DNA of 42,139 bases from an uncultured Clostridia bacterium (GCA_947626555.1 CANQSP010000010.1:1-42139); one strand, 5' to 3'. Positions 8,794 through 17,801 are shown, counted from the stretch's first letter. Numbers and translations are program-made. Notes: generated by a model from the letters alone, not told the origin.

Positions 8794-9660
8794 TTATTTG
8801 TTCTGTGCCATTTCCACAATTGCATTTAATCTATGATTTATTCCAGATTTACCGATTGGTTTTTCTAACATTTGACCTAATTCCGCAAGTGTTGCATCAG
8901 GGTTTTCCAATCTTAATTTTGCAACTTCTTTTAATGTACTTGGAAGATTTTCAAACTTTTTTTGTTTTTTTAGTAATTTTATCGCTTCTATTTGCTTTAC
9001 AGCAGCATTTACAGTTTTTGTTATATTAGCTGTCTCACAATTTACTTTCCTATTTATATTGTTTTTCATATCTCTAAGTACTCTAATTTCTTCAAATTTA
9101 AGAACTGCCGTATTAGCACCAACGTATGCAAGAAATTTTGAAATCTGTTCACCCTCTTTTATATACAAAGAAAATCCATTTTTTCTTTGCAACTCCTTAG
9201 CTTCTATTTCCTGTTTTTGTAATATATTTTTTATATATCTTGCATTTTCATATGTACTTAATATTATTTCCATGTGATACTTTTTTTCCGGATTATTAAT
9301 ACTCCCTCCACCTAAAAAAGCTCCTCTTATTAACGCTTTATTTAAATTTTCATCTTCAACATTAATTATTTGAATATCTTTTCCTATATATTGTATTTCT
9401 TCTATACTTATTTTTGGAAGCGTTACTATATATTTTTGACCTTTTAATTCAATTTTAAAATCTATTACATTTAAATTAGAAATTAATTTATTAAATCTAT
9501 TAATATTATATTCATTTGCCGTTGAATACATTATTTTAGAATTCGTACAAGTTGTATTATTACTAATTAAGTAACCAATTAATTCATACTTGACTTCTTC
9601 TTTATTTTTTAAGTTATTTATTTTACTTAAATATTCCTTTACTTCAGATGAGAAAGACAT
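8794..9660 (-). CDS. whiA: Sporulation/cell division regulator WhiA
   Basis: DNA-binding protein whose homologues control sporulation septation in actinomycetes and affect division and chromosome segregation in Bacillus. The N-terminal MSFSSEVKEYL and GAFLGGGSINNPEKKYHMEI belong to the LAGLIDADG-like domain, which has lost homing-nuclease activity in this family. The C-terminus, with DATLAELGQML and INHRLNAIVEMA, is the helix-turn-helix domain. 288 residues is slightly short for the family. GGAAGAGGTG precedes the ATG. In many Firmicutes whiA follows rapZ and yvcK; here it stands apart from yvcK by about 17 kb. Confidence 0.96.
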   Translation of the reverse strand: MSFSSEVKEYLSKINNLKNKEEVKYELIGYLISNNTTCTNSKIMYSTANEYNINRFNKLISNLNVIDFKIELKGQKYIVTLPKISIEEIQYIGKDIQIINVEDENLNKALIRGAFLGGGSINNPEKKYHMEIILSTYENARYIKNILQKQEIEAKELQRKNGFSLYIKEGEQISKFLAYVGANTAVLKFEEIRVLRDMKNNINRKVNCETANITKTVNAAVKQIEAIKLLKKQKKFENLPSTLKEVAKLRLENPDATLAELGQMLEKPIGKSGINHRLNAIVEMAQNK

Positions 9661-9716
9661 ATGAACACCTCTTCCTTTTTAGGATGATTTTTTAGTAATA
9701 CATATCTTATTACATT

Positions 9717-10556
9717 TTACTGCATTTTTTTTGCTATAATAATTCTATCATTTCCAGATAAATCTCTTTTACAATATATTTCACTATATTTATTAGATTT
9801 ATTTAATAATTCTACCACTTTTTCTCTTTGATTATAACCTATTTCCAAACACAAATATCCATTGTCATTTAAATATTTATATGCTTCATTTGCAAATAAT
9901 TTATAAAATTTTAAACCATCCTTACCCCCATCTAAGGCTAAATGTGGCTCATTTTGTACCTGCATATCTAAATTTAAAATCTCAGCTGTTTCCACATATG
10001 GTGGATTTGAAACTATTATATCAAACTTTTCATTTATATTTTCAAACATGTTAGAACATACAAATTCTATAACATTCTTTTTTTTATTTTTTTCATAGTT
10101 TTCTTTTGCTATTTTAAGTGCCTCATTACTTATATCTGTAGCAACTATTTTCACATTATCTAAATAGTATGCTAATGCTACTGCTATAGCACCACTTCCA
10201 GTACACATATCTAATATATTTTTCTTAGACTTTGACAGTTTTATTACTTCTTCTACTAAAATCTCTGTATCTGGCTGTGGTATTAACACATTTTCATCTA
10301 CGTAAAAATTCAATTTCATAAATTCTTGATTATTGGTTATATATTGCATTGGTTTTCCATCTGCTATGTCTTTTAGTCCTTTTAAATATTCAATTTGCTC
10401 ATCTTCATTTACTTCTTTGTCTTTTATTATTATTAACTCTTCTTTTTTTACTTTTATTGTTTTTGCCAATAGTATTCTTACTATCAATCCAATATCTTGT
10501 ATTTTATATTTTTCTAAATAATTTTTTCCATATTGTAATAACTGTTCTACTTTCAA
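9717..10556 (-). CDS. prmC: Peptide chain release factor N5-glutamine methyltransferase
   Basis: Methylates the Gln of the GGQ motif in release factors RF1 and RF2 using S-adenosylmethionine. A helical N-terminal domain (about residues 1-75) is followed by the Rossmann methyltransferase fold with DMCTGSGAIAVALA (SAM site) and the diagnostic NPPYVE catalytic motif. 279 residues is normal. The start is TTG at 10556 with AAGGAG about 10 bases upstream. Its promoter region merges with the repeat cluster at 10615-10947. prfA, a frequent neighbour, is not seen here. Confidence 0.96.
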   Translation of the reverse strand: MKVEQLLQYGKNYLEKYKIQDIGLIVRILLAKTIKVKKEELIIIKDKEVNEDEQIEYLKGLKDIADGKPMQYITNNQEFMKLNFYVDENVLIPQPDTEILVEEVIKLSKSKKNILDMCTGSGAIAVALAYYLDNVKIVATDISNEALKIAKENYEKNKKKNVIEFVCSNMFENINEKFDIIVSNPPYVETAEILNLDMQVQNEPHLALDGGKDGLKFYKLFANEAYKYLNDNGYLCLEIGYNQREKVVELLNKSNKYSEIYCKRDLSGNDRIIIAKKMQ

Positions 10557-10614
10557 TATGTTGCATCTCCTTATTCTTTTTTATGATTTTAGCATAATTT
10601 GAAATAAATGTAAA

Positions 10615-10947
10615 TAAACTAATAGGGACGGGGTTAAATAGTTTAGCACAATAATTTATAAAGTAACAGTTAAACTACTAGGGACGGAGTTAAATAGTTT
10701 AACAAAATTTAAAATATATTATTTGCAAAACATGAATATTATATATTTTTGCGTTGCCCCATTTAAGAAAATGTAACTCACACATGTTCGTAACATTTTC
10801 TAAAACGATCCCCACGAACCACTTCAAAATATATAATATTAATGTTTTGCTATATAGTAATTAAGTTGTTAAACTATTTAACTCCGTCCCTATTAGTTTA
10901 ATTAAAAAATAAGTGCTAAACTATTTAACCCCGTCCCTATTAGTTTA
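10615..10947. repeat. Nested palindromic repeat cluster (four GGGACGG units around a hairpin element)
   Basis: Four 31-base units occur at 10615-10645, 10671-10701, 10870-10900 and 10917-10947. Each is a small palindrome: TAAACTA..., core AGGGACGG(G/A)GTTA, ...AATAGTTTA. The left two read GGGACGG on the plus strand and the right two are inverted, so they nest as an outer and an inner pair. The outer pair both carry GGGGTT and the inner pair both carry GGAGTT. Inside them lies the hairpin element at 10725-10850. The layout resembles REPIN-type inverted REP doublets. No transposase is present in the window. Confidence 0.85.
10725..10850. repeat. Hairpin (MITE-like) element, diverged copy
   Basis: Ends are GCAAAACATGAATATTATAT and its near-perfect inverse. 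A central AGAAAATGT/ACATTTTCT stem is separated from the ends by an asymmetric region containing GCCCC on one side and GATCCCCACGAA on the other. It shares its ends and the TCCCCAC motif with the elements at 20059 and 29339 but has a different middle. Confidence 0.7.
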
Positions 10948-10955
10948 ATCAAAGA

Positions 10956-10979
10956 AGACTTCTATTTATATAGAAGTCT
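10956..10979 (-). terminator. Terminator of the 6S-like RNA
   Basis: A 10-base-pair AGACTTCTAT/ATAGAAGTCT stem lies on the minus strand, followed by TCTTCTTT. It lies just after the predicted 3' end of the small RNA gene. Confidence 0.65.
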
Positions 10980-10999
10980 CCTGTTATTTTTAATATATA

Positions 11000-11206
11000 T
11001 TAAATCCCCACTTTAGCCGTAAGATGAAGAAATTTTTAATACCTGTTTGCACAGGTGGGTGTCTTGTTGAATGCTCCTGGGTTTCTTACTATATAGTAAG
11101 CTTACACGCCACATTCAAAGGCGGACTCCCTTATTTTATTTGTTGGTAATAAAATTTCAGTCTACACGTACCATGCAGGGAAAATTGATAACTATTTGAT
11201 TAGGTT
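11000..11206 (-). ncRNA. ssrS: Probable 6S RNA
   Basis: This 200-base stretch encodes no protein, yet has its own promoter and terminator. The minus strand folds as a long interrupted hairpin. Outer pairing is TTTCCC with GGGGA, then GAAATTTT with AAAATTTC. An open central region follows, with a small ACCTGT-GCAA-ACAGGT hairpin on its 3' side, then GGGAGTC with GACACCC, TTGAATG with CATTCAA, and a terminal CTTACTAT/ATAGTAAG hairpin. A closing stem, central bubble and terminal stem is the 6S architecture that mimics an open promoter and sequesters RNA polymerase holoenzyme. The AAGAAACCCAGGAGCA segment looks like clostridial 6S, from memory. Ends are approximate. Confidence 0.62.
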
Positions 11207-11212
11207 ATTTAT

Positions 11213-11241
11213 ATATTAGCATATAAATATTATTATTTCAA
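11213..11241 (-). promoter_or_regulatory. Promoter of the 6S-like RNA
   Basis: Minus strand TTGAAA, 17 bases, TAATAT, ending just before the predicted RNA start. The surrounding sequence is AT-rich, so a chance match is possible. Confidence 0.5.
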
Positions 11242-11359
11242 TTTCCCAAATAAGGTGATTTTTTTACTTTAAACACGATTTAGCATGATTAAAGACTATT
11301 TACTTATTTTTAATTAATTATTATCATTTTTTATTATTTGCTATTTATATTATTTTATG

Positions 11360-12244
11360 CTATAATGATATAAATTGTGTTAGTATTATATCCCTTTTTA
11401 GTTTATTTTTCTCAATGTAGCCAGTACCAATGTATTGGTCATTTTTTTTGTATATATTATAAACCCCGTCTGCATAGTTTTTATATGTTAATTTTACACC
11501 ATTTAGAAACATCTCTAATTGTTTCTCATCCAATTTTATAGTAGGTTTATCTTTAAAGAATTGCTCTATTGAGATTAATTTATCTCTCGTTTTCTCCAAA
11601 TTTCTCACTTTTTCTACTTCAATTGAATCTTTTATATCAAATTCTCCAACTTTGGTTCTGTTTAACTCTTTCATATATCCTATTGTGCCTAATTTTTCAG
11701 CAATATCTTCACACAGACTTCTTATATAGGTTCCTTTCGAACAATTTACTTTAAATGAAATTTCATCATCTTTTATATTTAATAACTCTATACTATATAT
11801 TTCTATTTCTCTTGGTTTTAATTCTACTTCTTCACCTTTTCTTGCATATTCATACAATTTTTTTCCATTTACTTTTATTGCAGAATACATAGGAGGAATC
11901 TGCTGTTGTTTACCAATAAATTGCTTAAAAATAGATTTTACAATAATCTCATCTATATTTTTTACATGCCCTACCTTTATTACTTTTCCTTCTGAATCTG
12001 CTGTATCAGTCTTGGTACCTAATTTTAAAACTACCTCATATTCCTTGTCATGATTAATTAAATATTTTGAAAGCTTTGTTGCATCACCAATAAGCAAAGG
12101 CAGTACTCCTGTAGCGTTAGGATCTAAAGTTCCGGTATGTCCAACTTTTTTTATGTTAAGAGTTTTTCTTACTTTGCTTACTATATCATGTGATGTGCAA
12201 TTTTTAGGCTTATTTATTAATATAATTCCATCCATTTTTTCCAT
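11360..12244 (-). CDS. truB: tRNA pseudouridine-55 synthase
   Basis: Converts U55 in the T-loop of tRNAs to pseudouridine. GHTGTLDPNATGVLPLLIG contains the catalytic Asp and the family signature. SCKGTYIRSLCEDIA-like residues (CSKGTYIRSL) and a short C-terminal PUA-like part follow. 294 residues is normal. Its ATG overlaps the nrnA stop codon by one base (TAATG), indicating translational coupling. A second ATG three codons in is an alternative. It ends the rimP-nusA operon; ribF, the usual next gene, is absent and the 6S-like RNA follows instead. Confidence 0.97.
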   Translation of the reverse strand: MEKMDGIILINKPKNCTSHDIVSKVRKTLNIKKVGHTGTLDPNATGVLPLLIGDATKLSKYLINHDKEYEVVLKLGTKTDTADSEGKVIKVGHVKNIDEIIVKSIFKQFIGKQQQIPPMYSAIKVNGKKLYEYARKGEEVELKPREIEIYSIELLNIKDDEISFKVNCSKGTYIRSLCEDIAEKLGTIGYMKELNRTKVGEFDIKDSIEVEKVRNLEKTRDKLISIEQFFKDKPTIKLDEKQLEMFLNGVKLTYKNYADGVYNIYKKNDQYIGTGYIEKNKLKRDIILTQFISL

Positions 12245-13194
12245 TATTTTATATACATTCTAGTTTGATTTATAATTTTTTCTTTTGCTTGTTCTAATGG
12301 CATCTGCATGTTACAACCTGCTGCATGAACATGCCCTCCTCCACCAAACATTAAACATACATCTGAAACATTTACATATTCGTTAGAACGAAGTGATGCT
12401 TTAAATCCTTTATCTATTTCTCTTAAAAATATAGAAACTTCAACACCTTCTATATTTCTACCTTCCTCAACAATTCCCTCATAATCACCAGATTCTGACT
12501 TAGTTTCTTCATTATCCTTTTTGGTAATATATGTAAAAGCTATTTTTCCATCCTCTATGAACTCCATTCTGTCAATAGCTCTTTTTCTCAATTCAAAATT
12601 AGCTTTTGATTTAGTATTCATTACTTTTTTATATATTTCAGATACATTTATGCCCTTTCTTAACAAATCTGCTGCAAATTCAAAGGTTTCTGGAGCAGTT
12701 GATTGATATTGAAAACCACCTGTATCTGTTATTATCCCTGTTAATATACAAGTTCCTATATCCTTTGTAATTTCGACACCAAAATATTCCAATACTGTAA
12801 TTAATATTTGTGCACATGCTGGTGAATCAGGATTAATATAATTTAAGTCTGCATACATTGTATTTGTTCCATGATGATCTATTGTTACTTTTACTTTAGA
12901 ATCTTCGAAATACTTTGAAAACCCATTTAGCATTTTTACAGTTGCACAGTCTAATACAATGGCTAAATCATATTGCTCAATATTACTTTGTTTTTTTATT
13001 TTGCTTGCTTCTGGTAAAAAATTGTATACCTTTGGCATATCTGGAATAATTATATCTGGATTCTTTCCCATTGATTTTAGTGCAATATACATAGCTAAAC
13101 TACTTCCTATTGCATCTCCATCTGGGTTTTCATGCGTTAATATTACTATTGAATTTGCTTTTTTTATTTCCTCTAATATATTATCTAAAGTCAT
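12244..13194 (-). CDS. nrnA: Bifunctional oligoribonuclease / pAp phosphatase NrnA (DHH family)
   Basis: Degrades short RNA oligomers and 3'-phosphoadenosine 5'-phosphate. DHH phosphoesterase motifs appear in order: THENPDGDAIGS (I), IVLDCA (II), TIDHHGTN (III, the DHH), GIITDTGGF (IV). A C-terminal DHHA1 domain with GGGGHVHAAGC follows. I place the start at ATG codon 13 of the listed ORF (13194), which fits DHH proteins better and has GAGAGGAAGGAA upstream, though somewhat far. The first ATG at 13230 lacks any ribosome binding site. It lies between rbfA and truB as in many Firmicutes. Confidence 0.94.
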   Translation of the reverse strand: MTLDNILEEIKKANSIVILTHENPDGDAIGSSLAMYIALKSMGKNPDIIIPDMPKVYNFLPEASKIKKQSNIEQYDLAIVLDCATVKMLNGFSKYFEDSKVKVTIDHHGTNTMYADLNYINPDSPACAQILITVLEYFGVEITKDIGTCILTGIITDTGGFQYQSTAPETFEFAADLLRKGINVSEIYKKVMNTKSKANFELRKRAIDRMEFIEDGKIAFTYITKKDNEETKSESGDYEGIVEEGRNIEGVEVSIFLREIDKGFKASLRSNEYVNVSDVCLMFGGGGHVHAAGCNMQMPLEQAKEKIINQTRMYIK

Positions 13195-13246
13195 TTTTAT
13201 ATTCCATTCCTTCCTCTCATGTAAATTCATAAATTCACATATAATA

Positions 13247-13594
13247 TTACTTTTTTAAACTTTTTAATATTGAATCTATTTTCATTCCATATTCTAGTGA
13301 ATCATCTTTTTCAAAAACTAATTCTGGAGTTATCCTTAAATTCACTTTTTTTGCAACTATGCTTCTAATAAAACCTGCTGATTTCTTTAAAGCTTCCATA
13401 GTTTTTTCATCACTTTTTGCATTTAATATACTTACATATACTTTTGCATATTTTAAATCTGGTGTTACCTTTACTTTTGTAACACTTATTAACCCAGTTG
13501 CATCTGGATTTTTTAACTCAAATGAAATAATATTACTGATTTCCTTTTTTAATTCTTCATTAATGCGATTTAGTCTATTTTCGTTTGTTGGCAT
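13247..13594 (-). CDS. rbfA: 30S ribosome-binding factor A
   Basis: Small KH-fold protein that binds the 30S subunit during late 16S rRNA maturation and cold adaptation. The 115-residue length and conserved segments (NRINEELKKEIS, VTKVKVTPDLKYAKVYVS, LRITPELVF) are canonical. It starts at an ATG with a nearby GGAGG (AGAAGGAGGACAAA). It follows the unknown gene at 13607 by 12 bases. Confidence 0.97.
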   Translation of the reverse strand: MPTNENRLNRINEELKKEISNIISFELKNPDATGLISVTKVKVTPDLKYAKVYVSILNAKSDEKTMEALKKSAGFIRSIVAKKVNLRITPELVFEKDDSLEYGMKIDSILKSLKK

Positions 13595-13606
13595 TTTGTC
13601 CTCCTT

Positions 13607-14008
13607 CTATCTTTCTTCTCCATGTAGAATTTCATCTACAACCTCTCTATAAGCAATATTTCTCTTTCTATCAGCTTCTTCTGCTCTTTTTCTTTCCATA
13701 ATTTGTTCTATTTTTTTATCAAATTGGCCACTATATTCTATTCTTTCTAAAAATTCCATTCTTTTCTGTTCATCTGATTTAATTTCTTTTGCATCATCTT
13801 CTTTTCCTTCTGTTATTAATTGTTGCATTTGATTATTTTCTATTTCCTGTTGTATTTGTGTTCCTTCTATTTCTATTTGTATTTCTCGTGCCTCTTCTAT
13901 TTCCTGCTGTATTTGTGTTTTTTCCATTTCCTTTTTCAATCTTTTGGCATTCTTCTTTTCTTTTCTTCTATTTTTTATAGCTTGACTCTTTTTACTTCCT
14001 TGTTTCAT
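13607..14008 (-). CDS. Hypothetical charged coiled-coil protein between infB and rbfA
   Basis: The 133-residue product is very rich in Lys, Glu, Gln and Arg, with a basic N-terminus (KKSQAIKNRRKEKKNAKR) and long heptad-like helices. TQIQQEIE occurs twice, with related copies between, so the middle looks built by internal duplication. No cysteine, no signal peptide. AAAGGATG lies 8 bases before the ATG, and tight spacing to rbfA supports translation within the operon. Many Firmicutes have ylxP (DUF503) in this position; this protein does not resemble it. A nucleic-acid or ribosome-associated role is only a guess from charge and context. Confidence 0.65.
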   Translation of the reverse strand: MKQGSKKSQAIKNRRKEKKNAKRLKKEMEKTQIQQEIEEAREIQIEIEGTQIQQEIENNQMQQLITEGKEDDAKEIKSDEQKRMEFLERIEYSGQFDKKIEQIMERKRAEEADRKRNIAYREVVDEILHGEER

Positions 14009-14059
14009 AATTACACATCCTTTTCACATAAATTATTATGCTATTTTATCTTTTTTTAC

Positions 14060-14090
14060 TAAACTATTTAACCCCGTCCCTATTAGTTTA
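14060..14090 (-). repeat. Single GGGACGG palindromic repeat unit overlapping the infB stop
   Basis: One 31-base unit identical to the outer units of the 10615 cluster (core AGGGACGGGGTTA), with no partner nearby. Read on the minus strand its first three bases, TAA, are the infB stop codon. Confidence 0.85.
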
Positions 14091-17000
14091 CCTTTTTATT
14101 TCTTCCATAACATACACCTCTATGATGTCTCCTTCTTTTATATCATTGTAATTTTCTATTTGCATACCACATTCGTATCCTTTAGCAACTTCCTTTACGT
14201 CATCTTTAAAACGTTTTAATGATACAAGTTTACCTTCATGTATTACAACATCTTCACGTATTACTCTTACTCCTGCATTTCTTTCAATTTTACCTTCTAA
14301 TACGTAAGCACCTGCTATTGTTCCTACATTTGAAACTTTAAATACTTGCCTTACTTCTACATTTCCTATTACTTTTTCTTCAAATACAGGGTCTAACATT
14401 CCTTTCATAGCAGCTTTAACATCATCTATAACTTGATAAATTACTGAATATTGCTTTACTTCTATATTTTCTTTTTCAGCCACTTCTTTTGCTGTTGCAA
14501 CTGGTCTAACGTTGAATGCTATAATTATTGCATTGGCAACTTTGGCTAAATTTAAGTCAGATTCTGTAACAGCTCCTGTTGCAGAGTGAATAACTTTAAC
14601 CTTTACTTCATTATCAGATAATTTTTCAAGAGATTGCTTTAAAGCTTCACTTGAACCTTGAACATCTGCTTTTACTATTATATTTAATTGTTTTAAGTTT
14701 CCTTTTTCCATTTGATCAAATAAGTTGTCTAATGTAACTTTTTGAACTTCATTTATTGATTTTTCTCTTTGTTGACGTTTTCTTCTTTCTATTAAATGTT
14801 TTGCCATTTTTTCATCTTTTACTTCATAGAAAGTATCTCCTGCTTCTGGCACTTCTGTTAATCCTAATATTTCTACTGGTGTAGATGGACCTGCTTTTTT
14901 AACTTTTTGTCCTTTATCATTTTTCATTGCTCTAATTCTACCAATTGAAGAACCTACAACTATTGTATCTCCTGTATCTAATGTTCCTCTTTGAACAAGT
15001 ACAGTTGCAATTGGACCTCTTGCTTTATCTAGTCTTGCTTCTATAACAGTTCCTTTTGCTTGTTTGTTAGGATTTGCTTTTAACTCCAACATATCTGCTT
15101 GCAATAATACCATTTCAAGTAATTCATCTATATGCATATTCTTTTTAGCTGAAATTGGCACATATATTGTATTTCCGCCCCATTCTTCTGGTACTAATTC
15201 ATAATTCATTAATTCTTGTTTTACTTTATCTATATTAGCATCTGGTAGGTCTATTTTATTTATTGCTACTATAATAGGTATATCTGCTGCCTTTGCATGG
15301 TTTATAGCTTCTACTGTTTGAGGCATTACTCCGTCATTTGCAGCTACAACTAATATTGCTATATCTGTAATTTGAGCTCCTCTTGCACGCATACTTGTAA
15401 ATGCTTCATGTCCTGGTGTATCTAAGAAAGTAATTTCTCTTCCATTTATTTCAACTTTATATGCACCTATAGCTTGAGTAATTCCTCCAGCTTCACCTTC
15501 TATAACATTAGTTTTTCTTATTGCATCTAGAAGTGATGTTTTACCATGGTCAACGTGTCCCATAACAACTACAACTGGTGGTCTTACTTCAAGTTCTTCT
15601 GCTTTATCCTCTGAATCATCAAATAAGATATCTTCTTCTTTAACTTCTTCCTTCTTCTTTGCGGTTACTCCAAATTCTCCTGCTATTAAAAATGCTGTAT
15701 CAAAATCTACTTCATTATTTATTGTTGCCATTATTCCATAATCTAATAATTTTTTTATAACTTCTCCTGAAGTTTTCTTAAGTTCTGTTGCTAAGTCTTT
15801 TACAGTAATTGATGATGGTATTGTAATTTCTGTTAGCTTAAATATTTTTTGAGTTCTATCTTTTTCATCCTTATTTACTTTTTTCTTATTCTTTTTCCCT
15901 CTTGCCGTTGTTAAATCATAGTAGTCTAACATTCCACCTTCTTGATCTTCGAACATATTAGATAAACGGTCTACTTGTTTTAAATCTTTTAGTTTTTCTC
16001 CATCAAAATCTTCATTAAACCTTCCGCCTCTTTTATTTTTAGTAACCTTTCTAGTTTTTTCTTCATATCTTTCACTTTTTGCTTTATCTATAGCTTTACT
16101 GTTATAATCTCTTTGATTTTCTTTCTCAGGCATATCTATGGACATTATATCTTTTATGTTCCTATCAATACCTCTTTCGTCAAGTGGTCTTTTTCCATAA
16201 TTATTTTGTCCATTTTTATAATTATCTCTTCCTTGAAAATTATTCCTATCTTTGCCTTGGAAGTTATTTCTTCCGTCTCTATTTTGAAAATTATTATTTT
16301 TATTATTTTGCATATTTCTATCTCTATTTTGAAAATTATTGTTTCTATTTTGGAAATTATTTCTATCTGTATTTTGAAAATTTTTGTTTTGGAAATTATT
16401 TCTATCTCCATTTTGGAAATTCTTATTTTTATTTTGAAAGTTTCTATCTTTATTTTGAAAATTTACATTTTGAGAATTATAATTGTCCTTATTTTGCACA
16501 TTACTTCTGTCTTTATTTTGCTTCTCTTTTTGTAAATTCTTTTCTTGTGATTTTTCATCTACTCTAATATTTTTATTTTCCATATTTTCAATTTTTTGCT
16601 CTTGTTTTTCAGAAATTTCCTCTATTTTTTTCTCTTCAACCTTATTTTTTGATTCTTCAGCCTTTGGAGCCTCTTTCTTTTCTTCTTTTTTGCCTATACC
16701 TAATAATTCACTTATAGTAAGTGGTTTTGTAGGCTTATTTCTATATACAATATTGTAATCTGCATTTTTGTTTCTTTCTACGAATCCTACTTGTTTATTT
16801 TTTTGTTCTTCTCTTCTTGCTTCTTTTTCCTTTTCACTTTCTGTCTTTTCATCTGTTATTATAACTTCTCTTCTTATAATAACAGGTGCTGATTTTTTTT
16901 CTACTTTTTTATTTTCTTGTTTATCCTTTACTTTTGCTTGTTCTATATTTCCACCTGCAAGAACTCTTTTTAATTCCCTTGCTTCTTTTTCAGACAAGCC

Positions 17001-17108
17001 ACTTAAATGGTTTTTTACATCAAATCCCATTTCTTGTGCTTTTTCTATTACTTCTTTACTGGTTAAGTTTGTTTCCTTTGCTATTTCATGTATTTTTACC
17101 TTACCCAA
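14088..17108 (-). CDS. infB: Translation initiation factor IF-2
   Basis: GTPase that positions fMet-tRNA on the 30S subunit and promotes subunit joining. The C-terminal half is canonical: GHVDHGKTS (G1), [16 protein letters not shown] (G3), NKID (G4), then domains II to IV. The N-terminal half is long and disordered. It begins with an IF2_N domain ([21 protein letters not shown]), then a Lys/Glu-rich stretch, then about 100 residues of N/Q-rich NFQN(R/K) repeats. I favour the TTG at 17108 ([12 protein letters not shown]) because GGGGGTG lies 6-7 bases upstream and the product then aligns with usual IF2 starts. The listed ATG at 17129 overlaps ylxQ further. The stop codon lies in a mobile-type repeat. 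Confidence 0.95.
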   Translation of the reverse strand: MGKVKIHEIAKETNLTSKEVIEKAQEMGFDVKNHLSGLSEKEARELKRVLAGGNIEQAKVKDKQENKKVEKKSAPVIIRREVIITDEKTESEKEKEARREEQKNKQVGFVERNKNADYNIVYRNKPTKPLTISELLGIGKKEEKKEAPKAEESKNKVEEKKIEEISEKQEQKIENMENKNIRVDEKSQEKNLQKEKQNKDRSNVQNKDNYNSQNVNFQNKDRNFQNKNKNFQNGDRNNFQNKNFQNTDRNNFQNRNNNFQNRDRNMQNNKNNNFQNRDGRNNFQGKDRNNFQGRDNYKNGQNNYGKRPLDERGIDRNIKDIMSIDMPEKENQRDYNSKAIDKAKSERYEEKTRKVTKNKRGGRFNEDFDGEKLKDLKQVDRLSNMFEDQEGGMLDYYDLTTARGKKNKKKVNKDEKDRTQKIFKLTEITIPSSITVKDLATELKKTSGEVIKKLLDYGIMATINNEVDFDTAFLIAGEFGVTAKKKEEVKEEDILFDDSEDKAEELEVRPPVVVVMGHVDHGKTSLLDAIRKTNVIEGEAGGITQAIGAYKVEINGREITFLDTPGHEAFTSMRARGAQITDIAILVVAANDGVMPQTVEAINHAKAADIPIIVAINKIDLPDANIDKVKQELMNYELVPEEWGGNTIYVPISAKKNMHIDELLEMVLLQADMLELKANPNKQAKGTVIEARLDKARGPIATVLVQRGTLDTGDTIVVGSSIGRIRAMKNDKGQKVKKAGPSTPVEILGLTEVPEAGDTFYEVKDEKMAKHLIERRKRQQREKSINEVQKVTLDNLFDQMEKGNLKQLNIIVKADVQGSSEALKQSLEKLSDNEVKVKVIHSATGAVTESDLNLAKVANAIIIAFNVRPVATAKEVAEKENIEVKQYSVIYQVIDDVKAAMKGMLDPVFEEKVIGNVEVRQVFKVSNVGTIAGAYVLEGKIERNAGVRVIREDVVIHEGKLVSLKRFKDDVKEVAKGYECGMQIENYNDIKEGDIIEVYVMEEIKR
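16200..16470 (-). repeat. Imperfect tandem repeats inside infB (NFQN motif)
   Basis: Reiterated codons for N-F-Q-N-(K/R)-(D/N)-(R/K)-N, seen on the plus strand as runs of TTTTGGAAATTATT and TTTTGAAAATTATT. Unit length varies from about six to nine codons. The frame is kept throughout. Confidence 0.85.
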
Positions 17109-17424
17109 TAATTTCACCCCCATCATCAATTATCCTTAAAATTTCTTTTGAAAAATTTATATCTTTTATTCCTATTATAGCTTTATTTTCTTTTCCTGTA
17201 CTGTTGCTTATTTCATTAATAGTTAATAATATTTTCATAGGAATTTTATTTTCATTACATAGTTGCTGAAAATTTTTCTTTGTTCTATCTGCTGCATCGT
17301 TTGCAACTATTACTAATTTTACTTTCTTTTTTTGTATATCTTCTTGTGTTGCCTCTGCTCCAAAAACAGCCTTACCAGCTCTTGTCGCTAGACCTAACAA
17401 TCCTAATATCTTGCCCTTTGTCAC
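17101..17424 (-). CDS. ylxQ: L7Ae-family RNA-binding protein YlxQ
   Basis: Small ribosomal-protein L7Ae/L30e-like protein encoded between ylxR and infB in most Firmicutes. [17 protein letters not shown] and [17 protein letters not shown] are the family features (kink-turn binding fold). The listed start is a TTG. I prefer GTG at 17424 because AGAGGTG sits 5 bases before it and the product then begins [13 protein letters not shown]. The C-terminus overlaps the infB start, consistent with coupling. Confidence 0.92.
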   Translation of the reverse strand: MTKGKILGLLGLATRAGKAVFGAEATQEDIQKKKVKLVIVANDAADRTKKNFQQLCNENKIPMKILLTINEISNSTGKENKAIIGIKDINFSKEILRIIDDGGEIIG

Positions 17425-17466
17425 TTTTACACCTCTATTATATTTCAATTATAATACACTTTTATA

Positions 17467-17727
17467 TTATGTACTTTTCATTTCATTTCTTAAATTTTCA
17501 TATAATTCTTCATCTATTTTACATTCAAACTTTTTTTCTAGTTTTTTATATCTTATAGCACTTTCTAAGCATTGTATATTATTACATACATACGCTCCTC
17601 TTCCTTGTGCTTTTCCAGTTTTGTCTACAGTTATTTGTCCATCCTTATTTTTTACAATTCTTATAAGTTCTTTTTTTAATTTTATTTCATTACAACCTAT
17701 ACAAGTACGTTTTGGTAAGTTTTTCAA
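17467..17727 (-). CDS. ylxR: RNA-binding protein YlxR (RnpM)
   Basis: An 86-residue DUF448 protein with the hallmark RTCIGC N-terminus, the GRGAYVC turn and a trailing helix. Members sit between nusA and infB; the Bacillus protein has been reported to bind RNase P RNA and modulate its activity. TTG start at 17727; the ribosome binding site (AAGGTCG) is weak and rather distant, so the start is less certain than the family. Note that rnpB, its possible partner, is at the left end of this window. Confidence 0.92.
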   Translation of the reverse strand: MKNLPKRTCIGCNEIKLKKELIRIVKNKDGQITVDKTGKAQGRGAYVCNNIQCLESAIRYKKLEKKFECKIDEELYENLRNEMKST

Positions 17728-17801
17728 AATCTCACGACCTTATCTATATTGTATTCTTAAATATTTCGTTTATTCTTCTTGTCCGCTATTTTACATATAA
17801 T

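Noticed and set aside
10557-11359. Possible undetected protein gene or transposase in the non-coding region
   Set aside because: No ORF with a start signal; the stretch is accounted for by repeats, an RNA gene and AT-rich spacer.
16200-16470. Possible CRISPR-like array because of regular repeats
   Set aside because: The units are imperfect, vary in length, keep the infB frame and have no unique spacers.
16113-16567. Several ORFs on both strands over the infB repeats
   Set aside because: Low-complexity shadows of the NFQN repeat; they have no independent start signals.
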